NCBI RefSeq assembly: GCF_000715075.1
Contig: NC_134097.1
Span: forward strand, 128,152,997 to 128,216,996
Reading direction: 5' to 3'
Length of the DNA: 64,000 nt
DNA from: Nicotiana tabacum
Lineage: Eukaryota > Streptophyta > Magnoliopsida > Solanales > Solanaceae
Made by a program: the position numbers and the translations under genes. The notes under the pieces are model-generated. The model was not told the DNA's origin, did no database searches, and saw only the letters and a program-made list of their open reading frames with translations. Shown here piece after piece: positions 1-9,954 of the stretch (position 1 is its first letter; every line of letters begins with the position of its first letter).

Positions 1-600
1 CGGGAAAGAGAGGCGAATAGGAAAAATGAAACAGAAGAACCACAACATGTCATCCATATGATCGTTGGAGGAATCGACATCCCGTAGGAACCCATTGTCA
101 AAAGAACAAAAATATCCATCATCAGAGAGAAGCGAACTCGAGGTTACATACCCGAGGACGCTCTCACATTCAGTGATGAGGACATAGAGACCCTGTCTCA
201 TCCTCATAACGACGCATTGGTCATTTTTTTTCTCGTGAATACATTTCAAATTAAACGTGTACTTGTGGATCTAGGTAGCTCGGCCAACATTATTAGGTCG
301 AGGGTGGTGGAGCAGCTCAGACTGCTCGATCAAATTGTGCCCGCCTCTCGAGTCCTCAACGGATTCAACATGGAAAGCGAGAAAACTAAAGGGGAAATCA
401 CCCTCTCGGTCAACGTGGTCGGGACAACCCAAAATGCCAAGTTTCATGTCATCGAAGGAGACATGAGATACAATGCCTTGCTCGGAAGGCCATGGATACA
501 CTACATGAGAGCAATACCTCAACCCTTTATCAAATGATGAAGTTTCCAACGAAGGAAGGAATAAAAACGGTATACGAGGAGCAATACGCTTCTTAATAGA
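1..600 (+). pseudogene. gag tail and retropepsin (aspartic protease) remnant of the Tat-like element
   Basis: Reading frame 1 is open from base 1 except for a TAG at 88-90. It encodes a gag/pro linker followed by a retropepsin. The catalytic region is the DLGSSANII stretch (about base 268), where the Asp and Gly of the D-x-G motif are present, and the second conserved block is ALLGRPWIH (about 475-500). Near 515 the frame shifts by one base: the homologous continuation (QMMKFPTKEGIKTVY) is read in another frame and stops at about 596. RT should follow but does not. The stop, frameshift and missing downstream pol make this a non-functional remnant. Confidence 0.75.
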
Positions 601-1060
601 AAAATGATGTATTGGGCAAAACGATCGAAAGAACCGTGTCCGCATAGAACAATCGAACCCTCAGCGACGAAGACTATGTATACTTGTACCAAGTAATCAA
701 AGGAGTATCTTTTACCACCAAAAACACTTCAAAGAAGTGTGCTATTTTTACACAAGCAACGGCTCCAGAGCCAGAAGTTTCTCGAACACTCGGGGACTGA
801 CGTCAAAAACTCAAAAGCAGTAAGACCTCTGGGTCGGAAACTTTGAACTCGTAAGCCCTCAACAAGGCAACATCAAAGGTTACAAAGAACGGCTCCAGAG
901 CCAAAAAAGCGCTCGATGTCTCGGGGACTGTTGCATGTTGTCACCCACCAAGCTGTCAAAAACTCGAGGCCGTAAGGCCCCGTGTGGGCGACCTCGAGCT
1001 CATAAGACCTCCACGAGGCATCATCGACGCTATAAGACCTCTGGGCATGCCCAAATCCAT

Positions 1061-1180
1061 AAGACCTCAAGACAGACATGAATCATACTTGTACCAAGTA
1101 ACCTACCTGTAAGACCTCAAGCGAGGCATGAATTATACTTGTACCAAGTAACTTATCTGTAAGACCTCAAGCAAGGCATG
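1061..1180 (+). repeat. 50-bp tandem repeat (about 2.4 copies)
   Basis: The phrase AAGACCTCAAGNNAGGCATG starts at 1061, 1111 and 1161, an exact 50-bp period. The inner part CATACTTGTACCAAGTAAC is shared by the first two units. A further isolated copy of CTTGTACCAAGTAA lies near 685. Confidence 0.85.
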
Positions 1181-1655
1181 CTCAAATTTATAAGACCTAA
1201 CAAAAGGCATAATCTCGATCTTAAAGTCGGGGCTATATATTCGAACTTGTAAGACCCCTAAAAAGGCATACCCTCGATATAGACGCCGAAGCTACTTCAC
1301 TCGGGAACTAAAAGGCTACAACCAAATACAATAACTACGGCCACTAGGCTGTACCAGCCAAACTAATGTGACTCGGGGCACCCGACCATCACCATAAAAT
1401 CACAGGCCTTCAATTACTTAGAAAAACTTCAAAAAGAACTGGTTAACCAGGCTACCCTCGGCATAAAAAAAAGAGCTTCGATCATATTAGCTCCAAACAA
1501 CAAAAAGGCTTCGAAACAATTCAGCCATCGAGCGAAACCTCCCGAGGTGCTCATCTATCGTCACATAACGGCTCAAAATCAAGTTTCTTACCGACCCGTC
1601 GAAGAGTCGAACAAACACAAAACTACAACGAGGGAAAAATAAAGCCTATACAAGA

Positions 1656-1800
1656 GGTCGTACCGACCCTACGCGTAAGAGCCTCTATCGCCAGCCTAAA
1701 TCAAAAGGTCGTATTGACCTAATGCGTAAGAGCCATTGTCGCCAGCTTAAATTAAAAGGTCGTGCTGACCCAACGTGTAAGAGCCTAAGAGCCAACCTAA
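1656..1800 (+). repeat. 51-bp tandem repeat (about 3 copies)
   Basis: Units beginning GGTCGTNNYGACC start at 1656, 1707 and 1758, a 51-bp period. Each contains GTAAGAGCC followed by a GCCAGCCTAAAT-like end. The unit differs from the 50-bp repeat upstream, so this region has generated two independent arrays. Confidence 0.8.
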
Positions 1801-2057
1801 AATTCAAAAACCCAAGGGCCGATGAGCTCGAGTCGAAACTTGACTCGAGAATCAAGCCCGAAAGCGGTTAACTAAAAAGCGCCTAAGGGCAAATACGTAA
1901 GAGCCTACGGGTCATCCTAACGAGCCTCAGGGCCAGTTTGTAAACCTAAGGGTTTTACCTCGAAGGCCAATTCATCTGGCTAAAATCATTGACAAACATC
2001 GAAATTCGGGACAATGAAAGACTTGAGCCTCCTTAATTAATTAATTTACATCATCTT

Positions 2058-2060
<3 letters not shown>

Positions 2061-2111
<51 letters not shown>
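2061..2111. repeat. (TA)n microsatellite
   Basis: About 25 uninterrupted TA dinucleotides lie between the repeat-rich region and the 3' end of the first antisense gene copy. Confidence 0.97.
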
Positions 2112-2114
<3 letters not shown>

Positions 2115-2173
2115 CAAAGTTCCATTTGCAATGCTCTCTAAGAGCCCTATACACAAAATCAGAAAAGAATAGC

Positions 2174-4426
2174 CTATTCTACTTTCTCCTCGGGGACTAC
2201 GGCCCCATCGACCCCTTTCTCATTATCTTCGGCATCGGATACGAGGAACTTGGCATCTTATTCATCTGCCTAGGCCTGTTCTATCTCTTTCGAGAGATCG
2301 AAACCCCTAGCGTGGATCTCCTCGAGGGTTTCCCTCCGGGATTTGCACCGGGCGTACTCATTGCTTCTACTCTCCCAATCGGAAGCCCCTCTCAACTCAG
2401 CCCAAGCATCGGTAGCATCTTTTAATTAAATGGCCACTTTCTTGTCAGCCTTAGCTCGAATCGCTTCAGTATCAGCTCTGGCATCCACAACCTTGGTCTT
2501 CATCTTCAAAAGGTCAGACTCGAGACTTGCGATCCTGCTTGTCTGGACCAAACTGTTTTCACGCGCATTCCGGAGTTATACTTCGAGGGAAGAAGCCTTC
2601 ACCAAAAAATTCTTTTTGGCCGCAACTAGGGCATCTATCTAGGCCCTTAGCTCATTACACTCGTACTTAGCCTGGCCAACTTCTCCCCAAAGGCTTTCCA
2701 GGTCCTCCGTCTTGCTATGCAACTGAAGTATCAAAATATTAATCTCTAAGGATAGAATAAGAAGCATGTATTCCGTCGGAGTAAAGGTTACCTGTTTCTC
2801 GAGGCGGTTCTCGTAGTTCAGGCTTCGATTCGCCTCGTACCGAAGGTGCCTCAATTCTTTTCCCCTTTTTTCACAAAGAAACATAAGGGATTTCTCCCCA
2901 TCCAAGGCTTTCCTCAACCTAGCTTGACAGCGGAGCAACTCGGACTTAAGCTTGTTAAAGGCCTATGAAAAGGGAGTTCAATGAGAAAACGAAAATGTAA
3001 AGTCAAAAAATCAACAAAGTCAACCAAAGCTCACCACAGAACAAAGCCGCTGAGCCTCCTCAAAAGCGTGCATCTACTGGCCTGGTCTCAGTGACCCCAG
3101 TTGAACCGATATCGGTGGAGACATGGTCACTCGAGACCTCGCTTGATTTAGGTGGCCCCCGGCCTCGAACATCCTTCGAAGTACCTTCGATAGGAGATGA
3201 AGACGATGACAAAACACTTGTATCCCTCGAAGTACTTTCGACGGGAACAAAAGACGACGACAAAACACATGTATCCCTCGAAGTACCTTCGACGAGAAGA
3301 GAAGACGGTGGCAAAGGAGGAGCTACTCTTCTGAGGTTATAAGCCTCAGTTGCTGCAAGCTCAGCCGTTACATCCCCTTTGAGCCTCCTAGTAGGGCTTG
3401 CCTAGCTTTGAGCATCTTCGTCATTTGAAGATTCCTTCCGTTTGTTATCATTCCTCAGCCTCGAAGCCGACGATCCTTCCTCCTCTCCAAGGGGCCATGG
3501 TCTCATCTCGAAAAATTCTCCAATACCTGCAGTAACGGAGTTAATACACATAAAAGAAAGTACCTTTCAAAGAAAATAGGCCACGCAGCCCGTGCCGTGG
3601 TGTTTGGCCTCCCATCTACCTTTGGACAGATCTCGCCACTTACGCTCATCGAAAGATGAGCAAGCTGCCAGTTTCCGAGTCCAATTCGCCAGATCGGGGA
3701 CCTCGTATGGTAACTACGGGATCGGTGTAGAGAAGGAAAGGAAAACACCTTTATGGAGTTTACCCCCACCATAAACAAAATGATAAAAGCACAAGTGTAC
3801 CACTTATATGTGAAATTCCATTTCTCGGGAAAAGGTAGGAACTCTGTGGGTATAATGTCAACGGTCCGCACTTGGACGGATCGACTCATCCACCATCGGT
3901 CCCCATCTTCTTCAGTACTAGCAATAAAGGGTCGGGTGGATCGACGTCGTAAAGAAACCAGGCCTCGATAATGTAAGGGCCGGTATAATCTAACGAGGTG
4001 GCCGAGGGTAAACTCGAGCCCGACTTTATCCACAAAGTATCTTATCATCAACACTATCCTCCAAAATGACGGGTGAACCTGTGCCAGGGTAACCCGATAT
4101 TTTCTGCAAAACTCGAGCACAACTCTGTCCAGAGGACCCAACGTAAAAAGGTACGTGTATACGTTCAAAAACCCTCTACATGAGGCATGATGCTCTCTTC
4201 CATGGAAGGTGCCTACAATACCACCTTTTCTCCCTATCCGCAGTCTCTCCTAACCACCTTGAGATGTTTCTCTCCTATTAGGCGGTCTCTCTAACGAAAA
4301 GTCCCTCCTAGAGACAAAGAACCTCGAGGTTAGCTCATCGGACGCCGGCGGAGTACCACTGGCCAAGCGGGAAGCAGAGGCGGAACTCTCCTCCTCTTGG
4401 TGGAAACATTTGGGCATAGCGAACAT
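2174..4426 (-). pseudogene. Antisense additional gene of the Tat-like element, decayed copy 1 (gypsy-type transposon ORF plus coiled coil)
   Basis: Minus-strand gene homologous to the copy at 7460-5137. The probable start is the ATG at 4426, followed by an acidic/Ser-rich N terminus. After a frameshift the conserved globular domain lies at about 4168-3800, with the phrases FCRKYRVTLAQVHPSFWRIV and GHLVRLYRP. It matches the second copy closely and resembles the plant 'putative gypsy type transposon' domain (PF04195-like). Further down are a Ser/Thr-rich repeat segment (3300-3150) and a charged coiled-coil stretch (2938-2639). The final stop is at 2176-2174, before a TACACAAA-containing tail shared with copy 2. 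Several stops and frameshifts interrupt it. The splice donors seen in copy 2 are changed here (GT to AT after exon 1, GT to GC after exon 2). No biochemical function is known for this protein class. Confidence 0.65.
3150..3300 (-). repeat. 51-bp coding tandem repeat within antisense copy 1
   Basis: Three 51-bp units encode a 17-residue repeat of the form VEGTSRDTCVLSSSFVP / VESTSRDTSVLSSSSSP / IEGTSKDV on the minus strand. Each unit has GAAGTACYTTCGA on the plus strand. The period keeps the frame, so the array lengthens the protein. Copy 2 has no matching array. Confidence 0.75.
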
Positions 4427-4670
4427 AACTACGGTGAAATAGGAAGAAGGAGATGAAAACTTAAATGAAAGCTTTAAACTAAAGCGATGGAAGCACTGAT
4501 GCAAGGAGGAAAAGTTCTACAAAATTAGCAAAGTCCTCAGATGAAAGGAAAGCAAGCTCATTATCACTTTTTGGGGAAGTGTTCCAGTGGGACCACCTCG
4601 GTCACTTCATGACCATGCCATATGAATGATGTCGTCGTACAGCGTTCGAGGGGCCAAGATTACCGTATCA

Positions 4671-4975
4671 ATCTAGCCTTGAGATGGTGCCCGATCTCGA
4701 GGATCTCTACTACTATAACTATGGGCTCTAAGGAGCCATCGATGTCACTATGGCCTCGAGATGGTACCCGATCTCGAGGGTCTTTGTCAATATAAAGGTG
4801 GGTTCTAGGGAGCTATCGATTTCAATCTAGCCTCGAGACTGTGCCCGATCTCGAGGACCTCTGTCACTACAAATGGGTTCTAAAAAAGAGCTAACAGTCT
4901 AGCCTTGAGATGGTACCCAATCTCGAGGATTTCGATTACTCCAACTATGGGCTCCAAAGAGCCGATGTCAAATTT
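4671..4975 (+). repeat. 77-bp tandem repeat, four copies
   Basis: Units with AGCCTYGAGATGGTRCCCGATCTCGAGG start at 4675, 4752, 4829 and 4901 (spacings 77, 77, 72). Each unit contains GATCTCGAG and ends in a TGGGYTCTAAGGAGC-like phrase. The array separates the two antisense gene copies. Confidence 0.88.
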
Positions 4976-5136
4976 CAAAGATTAAATTTGCATGTGCGCT
5001 GGAAAATAAAGTCATAAAGCAAAGAAATCTTTTGCATTTCCAAAAAATGTATTTACAGAATGTGTCTTTGCAAAACTCCCCCGAGGAGCCCATACACAAA
5101 GGGAAGAAAAGAAGAAACAGAAAGGAAGACGTGAGA

Positions 5137-7460
5137 CTATTCATCACCCTCGGTACCGTCCGAATCAGTGCCAGAGTCCTCATCCGAGGCAGTTGAAGGC
5201 GTTGATCTCTCCTCCAAGATTCTGGCTCTCTTGATCTCAATAGAGAGATCAACACCTTCGACATATGCTTCCTCGAGGGCCTGCCTCTGAGCTCGTAGAT
5301 GAGCATAAGCAACGGCCCGAGCCAATTTCTTCTTGGCCTTTCAGATATCTCCCTGGCTCGAACGTTTGCAGTAGCGGCATCCTTCTTGTATGAGGATGCA
5401 TCTTCAATAGCCTCAGCCTTGGCTACAGATAGTGCAACGACCTCTTTCTAAGCATTTTGAAGAAGTTCCTGGGTCGAGGCCAACTCTCCCCGCAGAAGGT
5501 CCTTTTTCGAGGTCACGACCCCATTCTGCCTCTTCAGCACGAGGATCTCCGTATCCTTGGCCGCGACCTCTTCCTGAAGTTGCCCCATTAGGGCATCCTT
5601 TTGCCAAATCTGCAAAGGCAAAACAAGATCATAAGCATCAAGTCATAATAATAAGAGGATGAGCACGTGAATGTCATGTTACCTGCTCGGGAAAGCTGTT
5701 CCTTTCCTTGTGCACCCCCTCCAGGCTTGCCCGAATCTCACCCAACTCCTCTTCCTGTCGGGCGGAGGAAGCCTCTGATTTATTTAGCTTTGAGGTGAGC
5801 TTCTCGAGTTCCGTCTCATGGCATGAGAGCTCATCTTGGAGCATAGAGAAGGCAAGGTCATACAACTTCTTGTCCTACAACAAAAGCAGAAAAGTTGAGA
5901 AGGTAAGGTAAAAACTTAAAGCGCCAATGGTATGTCAAGAATATTACCTACTGTTGAAGCTTCTCAGCCTCCTCGAGAGCAACGGGGGCGTCGAGGTCTG
6001 TGTCTAATCTCCACTGGTGAAAATGAAGGGCCCAATTTAAAGCCACCCAGGGCATCAATTTCTGTAAGGATCTCTTCTCGACCCCGGGAAACTTCGGGAT
6101 TAGGCCCTCCGGAATCGCTAACCAAGGTTTCATTGATACGGACTGTGCCATGTCCGATTTGAAGCTCGGGGACTGTGCCCTAACCCTCCTCAAGGGTCTC
6201 CTCAGCATAGGTTAGGTCCACATCGACCATCACCGGCTCGGTGGCCTTGCGCCCAGCAGCCTGCAGAACATCCGCACCCTGTCTTGCCCTTTATTCCAAA
6301 GGGCGATCATTATCATCGTCACCTTCATTTTCAGTATGGGGACTTTCCACAACTGCCGAAGTCGAGACCATGGCGTCGATCTTAATTGAAGACTCGGTCG
6401 AAGCTTCCTTCTTCCTCTTCTTACCCTTGCTGGGTTTTGAGGTTCCTTCTTCACCAACGGGAGCCGGCCTCATCGACACACCTTCCCTGAGGCCTACACA
6501 AGTATGACATATCAAACTCACCACCACAAAGAACACTCATAAAAAATTGGCAACGACAGTAAGGAATGCTTACCATGGTTCTTAGCCTGCCATCGCGTCT
6601 TGGCCAAATCACGCCAAGAACGCCCACTGTAAGAAAAGGTTGAGTCTAGTTGTCTAATCCACCCCGAAAGGTTCTGAACCGTGGTGGGGTACCAAATGGT
6701 GGCTACATAGTCAAAAGAAGATCATTTCAGAAGGGGAAAAAAGGGGCAATAAAACAAACTCGAAGTAGGGACACTTACGCTGCATATTCCATTCCTCAAG
6801 GAATGGCATCTTATCAGCCAGGATAATGTCCGATGTCCTTACTCTAACAAACCGGCTCATCCACCCATGGTCTTTGTCCTCATCGTTGCTCGAAAAGAAC
6901 ATCTTCGCAGATCGAAGATGAAGCTTGATCAAACCTCGGTAGAGATGAGGACTGTACAACCTGAACAAGTGATTGAGGGTGAAGGTCATCCCCTCGACTT
7001 GATTGGAGAAGTATCGGAGCATGTAAACGATCCTCCAAAAAGAAGGATAGATTTGACTGAGTGTCGCTCGATACTCACGGCAAAAATCAAGAATCACTGG
7101 ATCTATCTTCGGGGAAGAAGGATCTACATGACCTAGGGTGAATGTATATATACTGAGGAAGCCATCTTTGTAATATACTATGCTTTCCTCAGGCTTGGGG
7201 ATCTTTACTTGAACTGCCGCCCCCCATCGGCAGTTTTTCTTCACTCTCTGCGTATCAGTCACCACACTGATGTACCGAGATACGGGCTTGCATCGGCCCG
7301 GGGTAGAAGGGGAATTTTTGATGGCAAAATCAGAAACTGTATCGAAGTGGTCGAGGGTACATTGCTCAACAGTCGAATTTTTTTTTGGTTTGCCCTTGGA
7401 CGGGTGTGATGAGGAAGCGACACCCTTCTTCTGAGGTACTGTTCTATAGGTTCTAGCCAT
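5137..7460 (-). pseudogene. Antisense spliced gene of the Tat-like element, copy 2 (gypsy-type transposon domain plus coiled coil)
   Basis: Minus-strand gene with ATG at 7460 in a favourable context (ATTATGGCTAG) and predicted exons 7460-6779, 6702-6574, 6493-5948, 5874-5683 and 5609-5137. Exon 1 has a Lys/Ser-rich N terminus and a globular domain (FCREYRATLSQIYPSFWRIV, NHLFRLYSP) resembling the plant 'putative gypsy type transposon' family PF04195. Exon 2 ends in a Trp/Arg-rich piece (WRDLAKTRWQAKNHG). Exon 3 is basic then acidic (KGKKRKKE). Exons 4-5 form a Glu/Lys/Leu-rich coiled coil, and the C terminus is very acidic (ASDEDSGTDSDGTEGDE). The frame is kept across all four introns. Damage consists of in-frame stops at about 6292, 6180 and 5948, a TAG near 5450 and a one-base frameshift near 5342. 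The exons sum to about 670 codons. Function is unknown; reverse orientation relative to the retroelement is typical of Tat-lineage extra ORFs. Confidence 0.72.
5610..6778 (-). other. Four predicted GT-AG introns of the antisense gene (6778-6703, 6573-6494, 5947-5875, 5682-5610)
   Basis: On the minus strand the donors read GTAAGT, GTAAGC, GTAATA and GTAACA. The acceptors read ACTATGTAG, CTTGTGTAG, TTGTTGTAG and CCTTTGCAG. Intron sizes are 76, 80, 73 and 73 bp. The first two are phase 1 and the last two phase 0, and in each case the coding frame continues across the junction. Four independent frame-preserving junctions with T-rich acceptors are unlikely by chance. Splicing itself is inferred. 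Confidence 0.7.
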
Positions 7461-7588
7461 AATTATAAAAAAGGTTTCTAAGTTAGAGGATGGAAAAGTA
7501 AGCCAAGGAAGAAGATCGATGCAAGAAGCTATGAACATAGCCCTAAAAACTTGATGTTGTAAAAGTGTGAATGGCAAAACAAATTGAA

Positions 7589-7599
7589 GTATTTATAGA
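7589..7599 (-). promoter_or_regulatory. Minus-strand TATA box of the antisense gene
   Basis: The minus strand reads CTTCTATAAATACTTC about 130 bases upstream of the ATG at 7460. A TATAAATA box followed by a T/C-rich leader and the start codon is the usual layout of a plant RNA polymerase II promoter. It lies inside the retroelement, outside its LTR. Confidence 0.55.
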
Positions 7600-7804
7600 A
7601 GCCATTTGGGTGATGTTTGAGGAGCATAAAGGTCGAACCAATGACGGTTCGTGGGCTTCTCGATAATCGTGTTGATAGCAACCTCTGCGCAGCCTTTAAG
7701 TCATGGCATTCAATGCTCTAATGAACTGACGTCATAATGGGAGTATCGAAGAAGCAAGAATTCAAGCCCATTTCTTATCATTCTAATCTAAGAAACGCGG
7801 GGAC

Positions 7805-8527
7805 TATCTATATACGGCTAAAATCGGAGAGCCCGATTTTATGATCATTATGACATCCCATAGCTCGTCTTCAGAAGGCCCGAGGCACAATTCGATGCCC
7901 GACCTTGAGTGTTCCCTATGCTCGACCTTGGGGTAGAGCAAATCGGCGGCTATGATGAACGAGTGGGAGATTCCCAAGGCGAGTGGCTAGAGCTGACCAA
8001 GTCCATAAGAATAGTACAAGCTCGTGCCGTGGCATTAAATGGATGTACTATCCACATATCTTTGTAATAAATGTATATGTACTATGTTGGTATTCCACCT
8101 CCTATATAAAGGGGACCCATGTTATTTTTTGCAAGCACAAGAACATTCTATGTTCTCTAACTTAAACACTCTCTATTGTCTTTCCTCGGATTTATTACTT
8201 ACATTTATTGTACGTCATTGATTGTTCTCCATTTATTACTTATCATTGATCATAAATAGCTCTCATTAAAGCTCTCAGAACTGTTAAGTTATTCATCGGC
8301 CGTCCACATCCTAACGCTTAGCTCGACCCCGAGGACCCGTATAGTCTAGCTCGAGACCCCGACTCTCGGCCACTTGGTTTGCATAGCATACTATTTTTCA
8401 AGCTCTTATCTTATTTTCTAGTCTCACACTTAGCATCTACTGCCTAAAAACTAGCATAAAAATAAATCATATATTTTTAGAACCACAAAATCAAATCTAA
8501 TTGTTATTACCATTTTCGAGGTAAACA
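7805..8527 (+). repeat. 3' LTR of the Tat-like element
   Basis: A purine-rich tract ending GCGGGGA (7795-7804) precedes the LTR, which probably begins near 7805 (CTATCTATATACGG) and ends ...GAGGTAAACA at 8527. It contains a TATA box and downstream T-rich sequence. The start could be off by a few bases because the partner LTR is outside the window. Confidence 0.6.
8104..8109 (+). promoter_or_regulatory. TATA box of the Tat-like LTR
   Basis: CCTATATAAAGGGGACCC is a standard plant LTR core promoter and marks the U3/R region of the 3' LTR. Confidence 0.6.
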
Positions 8528-8593
8528 GCTAATCAAGCACATTTCCCCTTTCAATCAATCAGTCAATCTATTGTGCCTTAGCTCAGTCTCAAG
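8528..8593. other. Flank and left 8-bp target-site duplication of the hAT element
   Basis: Sixty-six bases of non-element sequence end in GTCTCAAG (8586-8593). The same octamer with one change (GTCTCAAT) lies at 62537-62544, directly outside the opposite terminal inverted repeat. Confidence 0.6.
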
Positions 8594-8608
8594 TAAGGGT
8601 ATTTATCG
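8594..8608 (+). repeat. Left terminal inverted repeat of the hAT element
   Basis: TAAGGGTATTTATCG pairs with the inverted right end at 62522-62536 with two mismatches. The following bases (GGACTTGACCGGGC) continue into the GC-rich subterminal region. Confidence 0.6.
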
Positions 8609-9080
8609 AATGGACTTGACCGGGCTAGACATGGGAAAAACAACTCATTCGGTTAGTGGGGTGGGCTGGTTAGTTAGCTGGGGTTCTGGGCTAGTAGTGG
8701 GCTGGGATATTCAGGGTTTTGGTGGTCCCGCTCGAGTTCGGGCTTATCGGGTCCGATCGGGCTAGGTTAATTTTTTTAATGTAATTGTTACTTAAGTGTT
8801 TGCAAATTTTTAAATAATAAAATAAGTATTTTAAGGCGTAAAATTATACTTTTAAACTTTAAAGTTTAAAGTTTGAAATTTGAAGATTAAAAATTGAGAA
8901 TTGAAATTAAAGTGGCTACATAAAATTACTGAATAAGACTTGTAAGGATCGAACTCAAAGGCTTTCATTTCATATTTTCATTGCTTAATAATACTTCAAA
9001 TTAATTTGTCTTATAAACTAACACATTAAACTTAAATAAGTCGAACAAATTTAGAATAACACAAATTGTCTCAAATCAAC

Positions 9081-9248
9081 TTAAATACAAATTCCTGGAG
9101 GATGCTCAAGATAACCCTTGATATGCCTCCTTAAACTAGTTGTGCCTTCCCACTTTCGACGAGCATTAAAGACTCGGCCATAGTTCATGCACTCTACTTT
9201 GCGAACTTCTTCATTTTCTTCTACCACCTCAAAGTGTTCCCAAACTTG
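9081..9248 (-). pseudogene. BED-type zinc finger remnant of a hAT transposase
   Basis: On the minus strand the frame reads VWEHFEVVEENEEVRKVEC, then a short segment, then GTTSLRRHIKGYLEH, ending in a stop at 9083-9081. This is the N-terminal BED finger of plant hAT transposases: an aromatic W..F start, Cys pair, GTTSLRRH and a final His. The second Cys of the expected CxxC is replaced by Tyr (ECMNYGR), so zinc binding should be lost. An in-frame TAA lies just upstream (9251-9249), where element A inserted. No dimerisation (hATC) domain is found, so most of the transposase has been deleted. Confidence 0.72.
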
Positions 9249-9954
9249 TTAACGTACTCTAGAAGCACTATAACGATCCGGCCGGTCGTTTTGAGAGTTA
9301 GAGCCCTGATCCCTTATTAACTACTTTCTCCGTATATATTTCTTCTATTGTGACTTGCCGAGAGGTTTCGTTTTGGTTTTTGAAGTGTTTTGGGACACTT
9401 AGTCCCTAAATAGAGGCTTAAAACTTAGAATTTGGACCGTAGTCGGAACAATGTGAAGACGGCTCCGAAATGGAATTCCGCCGATTCTGTTAGCTCTGTT
9501 GGGTAAATTTGGGCTTAGGGATGTGTCTGAATTGTATATTTGAGGTCCGTAGCTCATTTAGGCGTGAAATGTCAAAGGTCAAATTTTTAGAGTTTTGGGC
9601 CGGTAGTGAAATTTTTGATATCGGGGTTGGATTCCGATTCTGGAAGTTAGAATAGGTTCGTAGTGTTGAATATGACTTATGTGCAAAAATTTGGAGTCAA
9701 TTAGACGTGGTTTGGTTGGTTTCAGTATCGATTGTCGAATTTGGAAGTTTCAAGTTCATTAGGTTTGAATTGGAATGTGATTTGTGTTTTTAGCGTTGTT
9801 TGACGTGATTTGAGGGCTCGACTAAGTCCGTGGTGTTTTAGGATTGGTTGGTATGTTTGGTTGAGGTCCCGGGGACCTCAGGTGAGTTTCGGGTGTTTGA
9901 CGGATCAAAGGTTGAAGTTGTGTTGTTGCTGAACATTTTCTAGTGCTGGTGTAA

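Larger units (their letters stand above)
600..2060 (+). other. Non-coding 3' region of the Tat-like element, with short repeats
   Basis: This 1.4-kb stretch has no sustained ORF. It is built of degenerate copies of a few phrases (GTAAGACCTC, GGCTCCAGAGCC, CTCGGGGACT, GTAAGAGCC). The clearest tandem blocks are listed separately. Repeat-rich non-coding sequence next to the antisense gene is expected for this type of element. Confidence 0.6.
1..8527 (+). mobile_element. 3' part of a non-autonomous Tat-lineage Ty3/gypsy retrotransposon
   Basis: The left 8.5 kb reads as one LTR retrotransposon cut by the window edge. In order it shows a gag/protease tail (1-600), a non-coding region with short tandem repeats (600-2060), an antisense gene copy (4426-2174, minus), a 77-bp tandem repeat block, a second antisense gene copy (7460-5137, minus), a purine-rich tract ending in GCGGGGA near 7795-7804, and an LTR ending ACA at 8527. 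No reverse transcriptase, RNase H or integrase is found between protease and 3' LTR, so the element could not move on its own. Antisense extra ORFs between pol and the 3' LTR are known from Tat-lineage elements such as Grande and RIRE2, which supports the lineage call. The outer boundaries rest on motif recognition because the 5' LTR is outside the window. Confidence 0.7.

Noticed and set aside
6867..7136. Plus-strand ORF opposite the antisense gene
   Set aside because: Shadow of exon 1 of the minus-strand gene, which has motif and splice support.
8571..8765. Gly/Trp-rich small ORF as a peptide gene
   Set aside because: It overlaps the hAT inverted repeat and its GC-rich subterminal region, which explains the composition.
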